Shown: positions 33,252 to 46,556, counted from the first letter of the stretch. The stretch: DNA of 64,000 nucleotides from Gautieria morchelliformis (GCA_015179125.1 WHVA01000147.1:1-64000); one strand, 5' to 3'. Notes: a model not told the origin generated them from the sequence alone. Numbers and translations: made by a program.

Positions 33252-35867
33252 CTAGCGGCGTCTGGGGAGGTCGCATGGCTTGCCCACCCCTCGAAGCTCT
33301 AGATAGCTATCTAGGGCTTCAAGGTCCTTGCAGGACGACATGGGTTCCCATGTCACATTGCCTAGGGTCCAACGGACCTGGAACTCCAGGTCCGTCGAGT
33401 TTATCCATTGATGTTCGATAATCTCGTTGACAAGCCACTCCTCGTTGTCATTTGCCCCGAAGTCATAAAATGCCTTGGCCTCAGGATGAGGGAACAATTC
33501 GTCGTTGTTAGCCTCGTATCACCGTACGAGGCTTGAATGGAAGACCGGTGAAATGCCATGGCTTTTCAGCTCGTCGGGAAGATCAAGGGTCACCGTCAAT
33601 GCGTCGTTGTGAGCCTCGACGATGCGGTACGCTCCGATGTACCACGGGACTAGTTTTCTGGCTCTTCCTTTCGGGAGAGTTAGGTTTTGTGTCAAGAGGT
33701 AGATGTGGTCGTTGGCTGCGTACCTGTCGCTCGCCATACGTTTCTTATTTGCATGAAACGTTTGCGTCACTCGATGCTCTATGATTGCATCGTGTGCCGC
33801 CATCAGATTCCATTTTGCCTGATGTGCGAACCGGGCTACCACTTTGAACGGGGTGTCCACGGCTATGGGGAGGTCTATCCGCGGCATATAGCCATGGTTC
33901 AGCTCGAAAGGAGCGAACCCTGTGGTCGCGCTGACGTTGCTGTTGAGGGCGACCTCAACCATTGGGCATTTCAATGCCCAATCCTTCTGATCGTCTCTGA
34001 CGACCGCGCGCAATATCTGGCCAATCGAGCGGTTTGCCCGCTCGGTGGCTCCATCCGTTTGGGGATGGAAGGCAGTTGACATGAGGAGCTTAGTCCCCAT
34101 GAGTCGCTGTAGTTCACGCCAGAAGATCGACGTGAACTTTGAGTCTCTGTCCGAGACGATGGAGTCGGGAACTCCGTGGAGTCAGATGACCTCCTTCAGA
34201 AACAGCCAGGCTACTCCCTTGGCTGACACGCTCGTCGTGGTTGGTACGAGGTGTACGAGCGATGTTAGTCGGTCAATGACTACCATCAGGTAGTCACAGT
34301 CGTTGGATTTGGGCAGGGGCCCCATGAAGTCGATGCCAATCGACTGCCACGGCCTATCTGGAATGGGTAGGCTGTGTAGTAGGCCTTTGGGCCGTTGTGG
34401 TCTGGTTTTTGTCATCTGACACCTTGCGCACAATGTGCAGAACACTTCTATGTCTGGGCTCATGCCCGGCCACCAGTATGCTCTTCGAACGTAGTTCGAA
34501 GTCTTCAGATGGCCGTAGTGGCCGACTATATGATATGCCCGATCGATGATAATTTCGATCAGCTTCCTTCCCCCTTGAAGAACAGAGCAGGGGATGGCAA
34601 TGACGTCTCTTTTGAGTTGATTCTTAGTCCATATCAGCCCGTCCCGGATCCCGAATCTCGGGTGCGTGTCCGGGTGTGCCATGATCTTTGTGAACATGGT
34701 GTCCCTGTGGTACGCGTCTCGTAGGACCTTAGACAGGTCTACGCCCTGCTCGACGATCCGGCGCAGGGGCGTGCCGTCATTTCCTGCGGCGATGGCTCTG
34801 ATGTCATTGTCGTTGTCGCGTGACGCGGCGACATTCACGGGCTCTGGTGAGCCCTCGTTTAACGTGGCGGATTCCGTTACTCTCGCCTCTGTCTTCTCAG
34901 CGAGGCATTTAGAGCGTCTTGTCGCCGCTGTTCGCAGCTCCATATACCGATCAGTGGGCAATAATTCACCGTCCGGGTCTAAACGCGCATCTGCGTTCAC
35001 GAAGATGTGGTCCAGGTGATTGTCATCACTCGTGTCGCTCTCGTAGTAGCGTGACAGGCAGTCCGCTACCTTGTTCTCTACACCGTCGACGTGAACGGTG
35101 TTGAAATTGAACCAGGAGAGAAACTCCCACCATCTGACCTGGCGGTCAGATAGGCTCTTCTGGGTCTCGAAGTACTCGAGCCCTTTGTGGTCTGTGATGA
35201 CGGTGAACCTTCGCCCCAGCAGTTTGTCCTCCCATTTCATGAGAGCCTCGAGCACCACGATCGTCTCGTGCTCATGAGTCCGGTACTGTTGCTGCGCAAC
35301 GCTGAACTTCTTTGACAAGAAGCCGGCAGGTCGACAGGTTTTCCACTCAGGACCTTGGCCGTAGACCGCACCGACGCTGGCTTTTGATCCGTCGGTGATC
35401 ACCCAGATCGGCTCTGGGCACCTTGCGTCTACTGGACGCAGGATCGGGGCCTTACAGGCCAACGCCTTACAGGCCAACGCCTTAATGCTTTGCCAGCATT
35501 TGTCTAGTAGTGGCGTCCATTCGAATGGACGGTTATTACGCGCACAGCCCGATAGTGGGGTGGTATATGCGCTAACATCTGGCATGTAGTGTGCCAAATA
35601 CTGTACTAGCCCGAGGAAACGCTGGACATCGTTGAACGTCCATGGCCTGCGCCACTCGCGGATGCGTTGCATCTTGTCCTCGTCGGCATGTACCCCTCGG
35701 CCATAGATAATATGGCCGAGACACTCCATTCGGATGGAATAGAGGTCCACCTTTTTCTTGCTCAGAAAAAGGTGATTCTTCCTCAGTCTGTCAAAGACGA
35801 TGTAGAGGTGCTCTTCATGCTCTTGTCTTGAGAGGCGAGAATATGAAGATGTCGTCCATGTATACAT
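33252..35867 (-). pseudogene. RNase H, integrase and chromodomain of copy C
   Basis: The longest ORF (34182-35867, 561 codons) covers the RT tail, the complete RNase H region (ITDGSKASVGAV, ETIVVLEAL, TDHKGLEYF) and the integrase HHCC domain and core start (GIDFMGPLPK). A TGA at 34182 (CGA in A and D) separates the rest of the core (33519-34100, ATERANR with catalytic Glu), and the chromodomain ORF is 33252-33497 (DLEFQVRWTLGNVTWEP). RNase H removes the RNA strand during cDNA synthesis. A 15 bp tandem repeat near 35460 is not in D. Confidence 0.88.
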
Positions 35868-36555
35868 GGACGAAGCGACCTATGCAGTCGCAGAAAATGG
35901 CTGTCATCAGCCGTTGGAATGTTGATGGGGTGTTGCAGTCCCCCATCTGTATCACCTGGCTCCTGAAGGTGCCAAGGATCGTGGCAAAGGCAGTCTTTGC
36001 TACGTGATCCGGATGGATCTGGATCTGCTCGTATGCTTCTGACATATCGAGTTTTGTTCGATATCGACAGCGAGCCATGTCGCTGCGAATGATATCTTGA
36101 TCCGGGAAGGGCGTGACGTCCTTCACCGTGTTTTTGTTCTGCTGGCGCAGATCGAAGACGGTTCTCAATGTACCATTCTTCTTCGGCACACACAGCATGG
36201 GCACTGCCTGCTGTGCAACTGCCGGAATCCACCACTTTGCAGTGGTGTATCGTTCTATCTTAGCCGACAGTTCCTCCCGGAAATGTTCGGGGCATTTTGG
36301 TAGTCGATACCACATGTGCTTGTTGGGATCGATGAGGTTGATCTCATGGTTGATCTCCCGTAGTGGCGGGAGTTCTAATGGAATTCCACTGACTAAGTCA
36401 GTGATTCGTTCCATCCATTCCTCGTGGAGGCGAGGAAGGTCATCATCTGTGAGGATGATGGTGGTGGTTGGCTTAGAAGCCATTAGGCGCTGTTGGTGTC
36501 TATTAGGTCCCGCGGCGCGCGGGCCCACTTTCCTCTGTCCCATCGCTTTCACCAT
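35815..36555 (-). pseudogene. Reverse transcriptase of copy C
   Basis: Uninterrupted from MVKAMGQRK to VYMDDIFIFS: VPKKNGTL, FDLRQQNKN, LDMSEAYEQI, YMDD. Directly after YMDDIFIFS an extra base shifts the frame, and the protein continues in the next ORF (QEHEEHLYI...). C and D share this extra base, A and B do not. Confidence 0.88.
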
Positions 36556-36630
36556 TAGGTGAGAGCGCCTCTCCCTATGGCTGTAGGGTGAGTTCGAGGA
36601 CGAGTCGTCCCGCGACTCGTCCTCCTGGCT

Positions 36631-37557
36631 TCAATGAGCCACGTTAGGCTTTGGTGCCTGGGTGATTCTGATGACCCGTGGCCCCTTGTCCTCGTTCGTC
36701 GATCCGTCGTCATTGAACGATACCTTGCCCGTGGGGATCACTTCGTTCCCCTTGCGGATCGTCCCTGGGCTCGAAAAGTCCAGGGTTATGCTGAACCTCC
36801 TTAGGAACGGTGTCCCTAAGATAGTGTCGTAATATTCGACGTTCGCTACGTCGAAATATTCGTCATATGTCTCACGACCAAACTTGATGGTCGTGTTCGT
36901 TCCATAGCTGATCGTGGAACAGCTGCCTATGCAGGCTAGCTGCAGCGCGATTGGTTGCTCCAGGGAGAATGTCTTCATCCCTGTAGCTCGCGTGAATTTG
37001 GGGGTTAGCAGTACCCCTTCACTGCCGCTATCTAGCAGGCAGTGGGCTTTTACGCCGTTTATTTCCCAGTACCCCGATAGGGTACGGTTCTCACTGCGCA
37101 GGCGCGTTGGTTGCGTCCTGTGTTGGCTTCGGTGGTGATACACCGGCTCGGCCGCCTTCTCTGGCGTGACCGACGTGCGTGCCGCCATGATCTTCGTGGC
37201 GGTTTCGTCCTCCAGCACGAATCTGATTGCGCTGGACATGTAGGTGGTGTCTTCCACCTCTTCGTCCCATTCATAGTATTGGGACGGCTCTGGGTCCCAC
37301 TATTCAGTGGGCGCATCTCCGTTGTCTGGAGTGTCGTTGGGTTGGGAATCACCCTCCCCCTCTTCATCAATCTGTTGAAGAGAATTTTGACCGAGATCCG
37401 TCTCCGGATCCTCGGCCTCATCGTCGTGCTTCATGGCTGCTGTCCTTATACTGGACCTAAGCTGGGGGCACTCTGCCTTCTTGTGGCCTGGTTGTCCACA
37501 TTCAAAGCATGTGGTGTTGCTTTGGCTGCCGCTGGGCCTGTTGTTAGGCCGGCCCAA
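36631..37557 (-). pseudogene. Nucleocapsid and protease of copy C
   Basis: Zinc knuckle CFECGQPGHKKAEC at ~37490-37530 in ORF 37300-37557, which ends in a TAG where A has GAG. The protease ORF 36631-37257 has LLDSGSEGVLL and ILGTPFLRR. Protein identical to copy D. Confidence 0.8.
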
Positions 37558-38702
37558 CGTTCTCGTTGGTGGGGCAGGTCGTGGGGACGACCCTGATGCT
37601 TGAGGCTGTTTAGCTTCAGGCGGGCGTCCAGCTTGCGCTGGGTGTGATGGCGGTAGCCGTTGTCCTGTTCCGCTTCTTGAGAACAGCTGAGCCGCTCGTC
37701 GGGCAGCTGAGCGGTGTGGCTGTGGGCCACTGTCTCTTCAGCGTTCTTCGCTAGTAGCTCGAGTGCCCATGTGTGGCGGCGTGCGGCTGCGGCTTCTTTA
37801 CACTGCCAGTGTGCGACTTCGAGCTCTAAGCTCTCGGTCGTTGTTTCAGAGTCAGGCTCCGAGGCGACCTGATCCCTAACGATCTGTTGGATCGTTTTAC
37901 GGCTGTCCGTTGGGGCAGCCGGTTGTTCTTGAGGTTCGTTCCTGAACCTTACGTCCTGTTTGACCAGGACGGCTGGCGGCAGCATTCGCTGCTTGTCCCG
38001 CTCCTTTCGGCGCAGGTCTTCCACGTCGCGACTGCATTTAGTGGCTGTGGACTGTCGCGAGCTCGGACGAGTTGCGTCGCGTTCTCCGCGTGGGCGGAGG
38101 GCTTTCTGGACGTCCTCCCATGTGGCTGCATCTTGCAGCCTGACCTCCTCCGCCTGGTGGAGTTCCTTGCCGATTGCCATTAGGGCGGCGGCGGCGTTGT
38201 CAAGCTGCGATGCCAGCTGATCGTGCTTGTGGCGCGTCAGCGTGCTTCGGTGCAGCGCAGCCTGCACCTGTTTGTTCAGGGCCTCTGCCGTCTCATGGTC
38301 GATGGCGTGAGCCCTTGAGCTCTTGCGACTGGAGCTCGAGTATTCCGAGTACTGACCATCGTCTGGGGCTCATCTTTTTTGCCGTCGTCCCCCTTCAGGG
38401 ACGATCGTCGTCGCTCTACTTCGTGAGCGTCGGTTTGAGTCATGGCTTTGTGCCCGCCTCGACATTGTTGCTCTACTGTCTGACGACGGCGAGACTTCTC
38501 TGCCCTTTCCTTTGTCCCTGGGCAGAGAGGAATGGGGGGGCGGTGCCGGCTTGTTGCCCGTCATCGTCTCTTCCTCGGCCACACTCGACGAGACATGGTC
38601 AGGGTTTTCCTCGTCCTCTACTGAGGGGACGAGGGCGGTGAGATCTACGATCTCTCCGTCCTCTATCGTCCTGGACTCTTGGTCCAGGGTAGCGTCAGCC
38701 AT
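37446..38702 (-). pseudogene. Gag N-terminal region of copy C
   Basis: ORF 38370-38702 starts MADATLDQES and ends in TGA where A has CGA; the frame reopens and runs to 37446 as one 273-codon ORF (MQAALHRST...). Protein identical to the matching ORFs in D. Confidence 0.7.
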
Positions 38703-38918
38703 CGTGTCGCTGGGCTGTGCCTGGGGCGTGGACCCCGAGCTCGTTGCTCATGTCCGTCTTCGACTGCATGGAATCATCATGCTCGCAGCCGACAGTAGAA
38801 GGTCTACTGGAGGGTCTCAACGATGTTTAGTCGTCGATGCAGCGATCTTTTTCAAGATTGCTTCAAATCCACTATCGGTTGGTCGTGTGGCGATCAACTG
38901 CAGGATAGTTCAAAAAGG

Positions 38919-39133
38919 TGTAAAGGATGTCGATCTCCAGACCTTGTATCACAAGGGCACAACAGAACTTGACCAATGAGTGGTATTCTGAATGCTACGT
39001 AGTGACAGGTAAGAGTAAGATGCGATGGGGGCCGCTGGCCGATTCCCACGCATAAACTATACAGTGGGTCCCTAAGGGGCCCACTGGGATTATGTAATAA
39101 CTAATGTACATGTAGATACACGGGTTATTTACA
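38919..39133 (-). repeat. 5' LTR of copy C
   Basis: 215 bp, same ends and same outer flank (acatagctgtata) as the LTR of copy B at 3789-4003, so both palindromes share this insertion point. Confidence 0.92.
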
Positions 39134-39402
39134 ACATAGCTGTATATGCATCTTTAGCGATACAAAAAGATTGGGCTCTAGTTCTCCTTTGCGACAGCCA
39201 CTATAGCATACGGTGTAACTCGTTGAAAGGGGTTCATGACGATGAGAACAATTTCAGTGACTATAGGTAGGATGGCGAATGACCGGGCGTGACGAACACG
39301 GGTTCTCATTGGAGTTCCAACACATGTTTGGCACCTCATGTAGGAATGAACGCGTAAGCCAGGAGCAAACCGCGTCACTCGATGTCACCCCATGTGACAT
39401 AG

Positions 39403-39882
39403 TGTTGGGTGCATTTATGCTCCTGCACCAAAATCAAGCATAATGTATTCAATTTATTGTATGGTGTTTCAATCTCTTCTCACATTGTTCTTCTACGATG
39501 CATTCACTTCTCTGATTATTTTCGAAAATTTCCAGTCACTCCCTACCTCTCCATTTCATTCTGTTATTTCTATTTTCACAGGCGGCTGCACCCAGCGGAG
39601 TTTGAAATGACTTGAGCTCTTGAGCGCTAAAGGGCCGGGTGCATGTATATGCATTCTGAGACAGAATAGTACTCCTCTTCGAGTGACAATAAATTCACTG
39701 AGAGAGGCGAGTAGTATCCTTTATATTTCCATAGCATGTTGACTGAAAATCATGTAGTACATTTGATTCTAGGTATTGTATTAATATCACAGTGACAATA
39801 AATTCACTGAGAGAGTACATTTGATTCTAGCTTTCTAGGAACTCTACCGAACCTTCCCTGCCATAACCCCAAGTTGCTAACA
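39403..39882 (+). repeat. Solo LTR R1, duplicate of 4274-4753
   Basis: Same insertion as in the first spacer copy, with the same CATAG flanks; it was copied with the spacer. Confidence 0.9.
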
Positions 39883-39945
39883 CATAGCGCATGCACAGTT
39901 CCATTGTGCATTATTCCCATTGTTCTTTAGACCATTGTTCTTTCG

Positions 39946-40629
39946 TGTTACGTATCGAGATTTCCACTAAGTCAGAACTGGAAAGGACAGCGACTTCAAC
40001 TTATAGGTTGCGCCCCCAATGAACTATCGTCCTAGGTATTTTGGAAATGAGTCGGAAGTCGGAAAGTACTGAACAAAAGGTTTGGTCGGAACTTGAGTCG
40101 GAACTGAGGCGGAAGGCGGAAGGCGGAGAGACTGAGATCTTGCAAGACTCGCTATGCTAAGAACAGGAGATGGAGCGAAGGAAATCAAGTATCGAAGGCG
40201 ATTATCTGATTGCAGAATAAGAGACATACATGACAGGTTTTTATACAAAGAGCTGAGACAACAGGTAATGGTATGGTACTAAGCAAATTCCGGGAGAAGT
40301 GGAAGTCGAGTAGACAATGCGTGGGAACTAACTAATTGGGAACAATGGTACTACAAGGGGGGTTCAGGGTAAGGTAGAACAATGGTAAATAACAAGGGGT
40401 CGGGGAAACATATCTGACAACGAAACACAAGGAGGGTCGGACATATGGTCTTGATGAACGGTAAGGTGGGTCCGGTGGGTCCGAGTAATAGAGTCGAAAG
40501 AACAAGGGAAATGTACAAGGGGCGGAATGTCGGAATTAACGGAGGGGCGGAAAGTGTTGCGGAAATATCGGAGGGGCGGAAGGTGTGGCGGAACTGAGGA
40601 TCGGAAGTCGGAAATGAACGGTCGTAACA
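39946..40629 (-). repeat. Solo LTR-like element, duplicate of 4817-5500
   Basis: Same ends (TGTTACG ... CGTAACA) and flanks as in the first spacer copy. Confidence 0.6.
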
Positions 40630-40860
40630 TTTAGTCCTATTGTTCTTTAGACACTATAAAGTAGATAGCATGTCTCCACTCTACCTCAGTACATTGCAAC
40701 GACACATTTACTGAGGTAAGACTCTTATTACTAGTCTCATATTTATCTCAACTCACCTATACCATTTGTAGAAATACTTCGTATAGGTAAACAATATAGT
40801 ACATTGCAACGACGCATTTACTGAGAAATACTTCATATAGTCCATATATTCTCACACCTC

Positions 40861-42018
40861 ATGCCACGACCACCCAACCTACGTCCTGTTCATCAGCACT
40901 ACTGTAAACCGCTGAGAGAACGGGTTATCTACCAGAAGTTCAAACTTGGCCAGAGTACTCCTGACATCACCATTCACTTAGATATGTCGTGGCGTGTAGT
41001 ACAACAAATCATAACACTCTGGCGCGACGTCGGCGATGTAATCAATGCTCCACAGAAGCTCTCACGTGCACCACTGATGACTGCAGCCCAAGAGGAGGTA
41101 AGCTATCTATGGTTGTGTCTCATTCTGTCTGATATTACTGCCTGACAGTTTCTAATTGCGCTGCTTGCGCATTCTCCATACTTATATCTTGACGAGCTTG
41201 CCGAGGAACTGGAAGTACGGCATGGCATTACTGTTAGTATATCAACTATCTGCAGATCATTGCAATGACTTGGGGTACAACACAAAAAGGTATGTTTTTA
41301 CTTTTACTGAACTTGGCCGGTAGCTCATATGTATCTCTCTGAAAAGCCTTCTAAGGCTGCTGCAGAGGGTTGTGAAACCTCCAGGACAAATTTTCAATGG
41401 GCTATAGGTGCTGAGTCACCTGAAAGATTGTGTACACCAATGAAAGCGCTATTGAGTTTCAAACAACATATCAACTCATGGGTGGAGCTACAAGGGGTGT
41501 AGAGCCTGGGTTAAGGCAAAGTTTGGAAGGGGTGAACCGTAAGTACATGATCTATCTTATACATGTAATACTCTTCTTATGCCCAATGTAGATATTCACG
41601 ACGGCATTATCTACAGCAATATCATGATTGGTCCATATGATGGTAATTCATTTATAGAGTACCTTGAAGGGATCTTAGAACACATGAATCCATATCCAGC
41701 ACCTCGAAGTGTTCTGGTACTCGATAACTGCAGAATTCATCATGTGCCAGGGGTAAGGGAGTTGTGTGCCGCTCAGTAAAGTTGCCTCTGCATTCATTCC
41801 TATATCTGCAGCTGATATTATTTTTCAGAAGTGTAAAATCATGTATTTGCCTCCTTATTCACCCGATCTCAACCCCATTTAAGAAGCATTTTCTTTCATC
41901 AAGTCATACCTCCGCAGGCATGGCGACCGGTTTCACCAGGCGATTTCAAGTAGGCAGAAGGAGTTACTGCTCATGTTTTTATACGAGACCATATTCTTGG
42001 TGGATGAAACCTTCAGGT
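40861..42018 (+). pseudogene. Tc1/mariner-like transposase, duplicate copy
   Basis: Carries the same Asn at the first catalytic position (TNESAIE), the same TGA before LGYNTKR and the same stop before EAFS as 5732-6892, so the gene was dead before the duplication. It differs only by single-base losses (in the atgggtgg and cttggtgg runs). Confidence 0.8.
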
Positions 42019-42137
42019 TACTTGTAGACTCGTGCTGTTGTATCGCTTGACACATTAGGTGCTGATCATTATTAGCTACCTTTGACATGAGAACTCCACC
42101 TTACTACTTTCGACATTGACTAGACAATCTACTCGTG

Positions 42138-43023
42138 TTAAGCATGCTTAGCCCGCCGCATGTTTTTCCTCGCCTTGTTTACCCTGTGAATGGCTTTCTC
42201 CACCACTTTGTGAATAAACTGTGCATCTCCCAATAAAAACCCAAATTTTTCTTTGAGCTCCTCAGCTGTGAGACCCCGCAGCTCATCGATGTAGTGTACG
42301 TGCTCGCTTTGGAAGCGCGTCTTGAATAACTCAAGATCACCATCTTGCGCATCTGGCTGGATGGCAAGCATATCAATGAAGTCGGAAATAGTTGGGAAAG
42401 GGTGAGCTGCCGTGATTTATGGTTCATTACTTGAAGGGCCCGTAGCTGGACTAGGTGATCTTGCGTGGCGCTATTTTCTTTTTCAAAAATGGCATAGCTA
42501 ATTCTATCATCTGCATTGGGTCGTGGTATCCGTATTGTGGCACATATTGTAGAAAGTCTGGTTGGCGAGGTTGCGTATGTAGGAGCAGTTCGTGAGGTTC
42601 CTAGAGAGTTATGGAGAGAATAGAGATGAGAACACAACTTCGGTTGTATGCGCAAATACCATGCGCAGTGACAACAACACTAGACACCGACTGATATATC
42701 ACCATCCAGTCACAAGCCTCATGGGCTAGAATAAGAACACAATGCTGGAGATTTACTGCCTATTTTACAGAAATTGGTCGCATGCGAGTTGAGCGACGGA
42801 TAGAGGTTCCAAAACCAGGCTTGGATTCAGGTATGTCTAGATGCCAGAACTTAATGTGAGGTGAGGTGGTTATAAGAGAAAACTTACCTTGTTCAATAGG
42901 AGCAATATCTTGCACTCTATTGTCTTGACCCTCCGAGTCAGCCGAATCTGCTGATGAACGTTTGACCCTGGTAGGTTTACTGTCTACCTTAAATTTCTTC
43001 TTCTGATTTTTCTTGCTACCCAT
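42138..43023 (-). CDS. Spliced host-like gene, second copy (possible SAM-like)
   Basis: ATG at 43023-43021. Same exon structure as 7011-7922 but with a single exon 1 donor (no tandem duplication). A few substitutions in the N-terminal half (SADSADSEGQ here); the C-terminal part is identical. Retained frame in both copies. Confidence 0.5.
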
Positions 43024-43070
43024 GGTCGTCCTATGAGAATGGAAACAATGGCACAATTATGGCGTTCCCC

Positions 43071-43292
43071 TCATTTACATCTATCCCATGGAGGTAGAGT
43101 GAGCTTGGTGTGTATCTCCTCAGGGTTCTCACTCCCATGTCTTGGAATGTTTTGTATGACGATGCTATTCTCATCAAGCATCAGCACCTCCGCAGGTCCA
43201 TCTCGCTGGTCGGGACCTCCTGCGTCATCTGCTGTTCCTACCCCCACACACCAGGCTGCACAGTGTAGAGTACAGTACCCAGTGTCGGCCAT
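43071..43292 (-). CDS. Hypothetical ORF, second copy
   Basis: 73 codons, same Cys pattern as 7970-8191 with about six residue changes. No family recognised. Confidence 0.35.
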   Translation of the reverse strand: MADTGYCTLHCAAWCVGVGTADDAGGPDQRDGPAEVLMLDENSIVIQNIPRHGSENPEEIHTKLTLPPWDRCK

Positions 43293-43584
43293 TCTTCCGA
43301 GTCAATACTTTTTCCTCAAAGTGATCCCTTTGCAGAAAGACCCTGCCGTCAGAAATTATTTCCCAGTCCTTGTTTCAAACTCAAGGCCAGTCTCTAAACC
43401 CAGCTCAGATCCTGCTGCTACACTGACACCTTCTCCAAGCATCCCACCCTGCTCCCGTCACCATTCTGTCAAGGTGATGACCACCATCACTTTATAGACC
43501 ACGTTGACCTCTGCCTCTATCCGCTCTCGCCTCGTCTTGCAGCCTGAGATTGAGCGTAACTACCACATATTTTATCAACTCTGC

Positions 43585-44053
43585 GCAGGTGCTCCCCTCA
43601 AGGAACGGAAAGAGACATTACCAAGTTTTTCCACCTGAAACAAGGCGGTCCTAGTTCGACTCCAATTCCCAACGTCAATGCTGCTGCTGCTGCTGCTCTG
43701 ACTCGTCCCTGTGCACCCACGTCACCCCGTGCTCCTCCTGGACCACGTCGCCCTGCGCACCTCCTGGTCCACATCGCGTCACGTTCCTGTGGGTCCACGC
43801 CACCTGCAGCTTCCCCCACCCCCTCCCCCACACCGAGCTTGAGTTGCCGCAGCTTCACCATGCGTCCCGGCGGCACGTCCGCCACAGGGCCGACGTACCA
43901 GCTCATGATGATCCCACGCTGCGAGCACAGGGGTGGCGACTTGGCCATGCATCATGCAGCGGGCAGGGGAGGATATGATGCCAATGGTGAACTGCGGTGG
44001 GAGGAGAAACCTTCTGCGACGAGGTCACATAACGTCTCATCTGGATCTGGTTC
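43585..44053 (+). pseudogene. Reading frame cut by gypsy copy D
   Basis: Duplicate of 8485-8952, ending ...SSGSGS at the LTR. Unlike the first copy, the continuation (YPYDDDS...) is not found after copy D. Confidence 0.4.
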
Positions 44054-44268
44054 TGTAAATAACCCGTGTATCTACATGTACATTAGTTATTACATAATCC
44101 CAGTGGGCCCCTTAGGGACCCACTGTATAGTTTATGCGTGGGAATCGGCCAGCGGCCCCCATCGCATCTTACTCTTACCTGTCACTACGTAGCATTCAGA
44201 ATACCACTCATTGGTCAAGTTCTGTTGTGCCCTTGTGATACAAGGTCTGGAGATCGACATCCTTTACA
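44054..44268 (+). repeat. 5' LTR of copy D
   Basis: 215 bp, preceded by GGTTC as in copy A. Confidence 0.93.
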
Positions 44269-44484
44269 CCTTTTTGAACTATCCTGCAGTTGATCGCCAC
44301 ACGACCAACCGATAGTGGATTTGAAGCAATCTTGAAAAAGATCGCTGCATCGACGACTAAACATCGTTGAGACCCTCCAGTAGACCTTCTACTGTCGGCT
44401 GCGAGCATGATGATTCCATGCAGTCGAAGACGGACATGAGCAACGAGCTCGGGGTCCACGCCCCAGGCACAGCCCAGCGACACG

Positions 44485-45741
44485 ATGGCTGACGCTACCC
44501 TGGACCAAGAGTCCAGGACGATAGAGGACGGAGAGATCGTAGATCTCACCGCCCTCGTCCCCTCAGTAGAGGACGAGGAAAACCCTGACCATGTCTCGTC
44601 GAGTGTGGCCGAGGAAGAGACGATGACGGGCAACAAGCCGGCACCGCCCCCCCATTCCTCTCTGCCCAGGGACAAAGGAAAGGGCAGAGAAGTCTCGCCG
44701 TCGTCAGACAGTAGAGCAACAATGTCGAGGCGGGCACAAAGCCATGACTCAAACCGACGCTCACGAAGTAGAGCGACGACGATCGTCCCTGAAGGGGGAC
44801 GACGGCAAAAAAGATGAGCCCCAGACGATGGTCAGTACTCGGAATACTCGAGCTCCAGTCGCAAGAGCTCAAGGGCTCACGCCATCGACCATGAGACGGC
44901 AGAGGCCCTGAACAAACAGGTGCAGGCTGCGCTGCACCGAAGCACGCTGACGCGCCACAAGCACGATCAGCTGGCATCGCAGCTTGACAACGCCGCCGCC
45001 GCCCTAATGGCAATCGGCAAGGAACTCCACCAGGCGGAGGAGGTCAGGCTGCAAGATGCAGCCACATGGGAGGACGTCCAGAAAGCCCTCCGCCCACGCG
45101 GAGAACGCGACGCAACTCGTCCGAGCTCGCGACAGTCCACAGCCACTAAATGCAGTCGCGACGTGGAAGACCTGCGCCGAAAGGAGCGGGACAAGCAGCG
45201 AATGCTGCCGCCAGCCGTCCTGGTCAAACAGGACGTAAGGTTCAGGAACGAACCTCAAGAACAACCGGCTGCCCCAACGGACAGCCGTAAAACGATCCAA
45301 CAGATCGTTAGGGATCAGGTCGCCTCGGAGCCTGACTCTGAAACAACGACCGAGAGCTTAGAGCTCGAAGTCGCACACTGGCAGTGTAAAGAAGCCGCAG
45401 CCGCACGCCGCCACACATGGGCACTCGAGCTACTAGCGAAGAACGCTGAAGAGACAGTGGCCCACAGCCACACCGCTCAGCTGCCCGACGAGCGGCTCAG
45501 CTGTTCTCAAGAAGCGGAACAGGACAACGGCTACCGCCATCACACCCAGCGCAAGCTGGACGCCCGCCTGAAGCTAAACAGCCTCAAGCATCAGGGTCGT
45601 CCCCACGACCTGCCCCACCAACGAGAACGTTGGGCCGGCCTAACAACAGGCCCAGCGGCAGCCAAAGCAACACCACATGCTTTGAATGTGGACAACCAGG
45701 CCACAAGAAGGCAGAGTGCCCCCAGCTTAGGTCCAGTATAA
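44485..45741 (+). pseudogene. Gag N-terminal region of copy D
   Basis: Starts MADATLDQES; TGA at 44815-44817 replaces CGA. Then a 273-codon ORF (44920-45741) passes both places where copy A has stops. An upstream in-frame ATG exists as in A, but D has a TGA between it and MADATL, supporting 44485 as the start. The end overlaps the zinc-knuckle frame at -1. Confidence 0.7.
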
Positions 45742-46556
45742 GGACAGCAGCCATGAAGCACGACGATGAGGCCGAGGATCCGGAGACGGATCTCGGTCAA
45801 AATTCTCTTCAACAGATTGATGAAGAGGGGGAGGGTGATTCCCAACCCAACGACACTCCAGACAACGGAGATGCGCCCACTGAATAGTGGGACCCAGAGC
45901 CGTCCCAATACTATGAATGGGACGAAGAGGTGGAAGACACCACCTACATGTCCAGCGCAATCAGATTCGTGCTGGAGGACGAAACCGCCACGAAGATCAT
46001 GGCGGCACGCACGTCGGTCACGCCAGAGAAGGCGGCCGAGCCGGTGTATCACCACCGAAGCCAACACAGGACGCAACCAACGCGCCTGCGCAGTGAGAAC
46101 CGTACCCTATCGGGGTACTGGGAAATAAACGGCGTAAAAGCCCACTGCCTGCTAGATAGCGGCAGTGAAGGGGTACTGCTAACCCCCAAATTCACGCGAG
46201 CTACAGGGATGAAGACATTCTCCCTGGAGCAACCAATCGCGCTGCAGCTAGCCTGCATAGGCAGCTGTTCCACGATCAGCTATGGAACGAACACGACCAT
46301 CAAGTTTGGTCGTGAGACATATGACGAATATTTCGACGTAGCGAACGTCGAATATTACGACACTATCTTAGGGACACCGTTCCTAAGGAGGTTCAGCATA
46401 ACCCTGGACTTTTCGAGCCCAGGGACGATCCGCAAGGGGAACGAAGTGATCCCCACGGGCAAGGTATCGTTCAATGACGACGGATCGACGAACGAGGACA
46501 AGGGGCCACGGGTCATCAGAATCACCCAGGCACCAAAGCCTAACGTGGCTCATTGA
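45630..46556 (+). pseudogene. Nucleocapsid and protease of copy D
   Basis: CCHC knuckle CFECGQPGHKKAEC, then TAG at 45885-45887 (GAG in A). The frame reopens; the protease ORF 45930-46556 is uninterrupted (LLDSGSEGVLL, ILGTPFLRR). Confidence 0.82.

Larger units (their letters stand above)
32246..39133 (-). mobile_element. Ty3/gypsy chromovirus copy C, truncated in ORF3
   Basis: Minus-strand copy with 5' LTR (38919-39133), Gag, CCHC-protease, RT, a full RNase H, integrase, chromodomain and the first part of ORF3. It stops at ~32246 inside ORF3 and lacks the 3' LTR; the junction with the Plavaka fragment shares gatgtactggg-type bases with the uncut ORF3. It keeps the region deleted in A and B. 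The inner part (34.9-39.1 kb) is near-identical to D; outside that it differs by a few percent. Confidence 0.9.
39134..44053 (+). repeat. Second copy of the 4.9 kb palindrome spacer
   Basis: Collinear with 4004-8952. From about 39183 to 42568 I saw only single-base deletions in homopolymers and no substitutions against the first copy. The left ~45 bases and the right ~1.5 kb differ by substitutions at a level of a percent or more. It lacks the 26 bp tandem duplication at 7756-7790. It ends in GGTTC before LTR D. Confidence 0.93.
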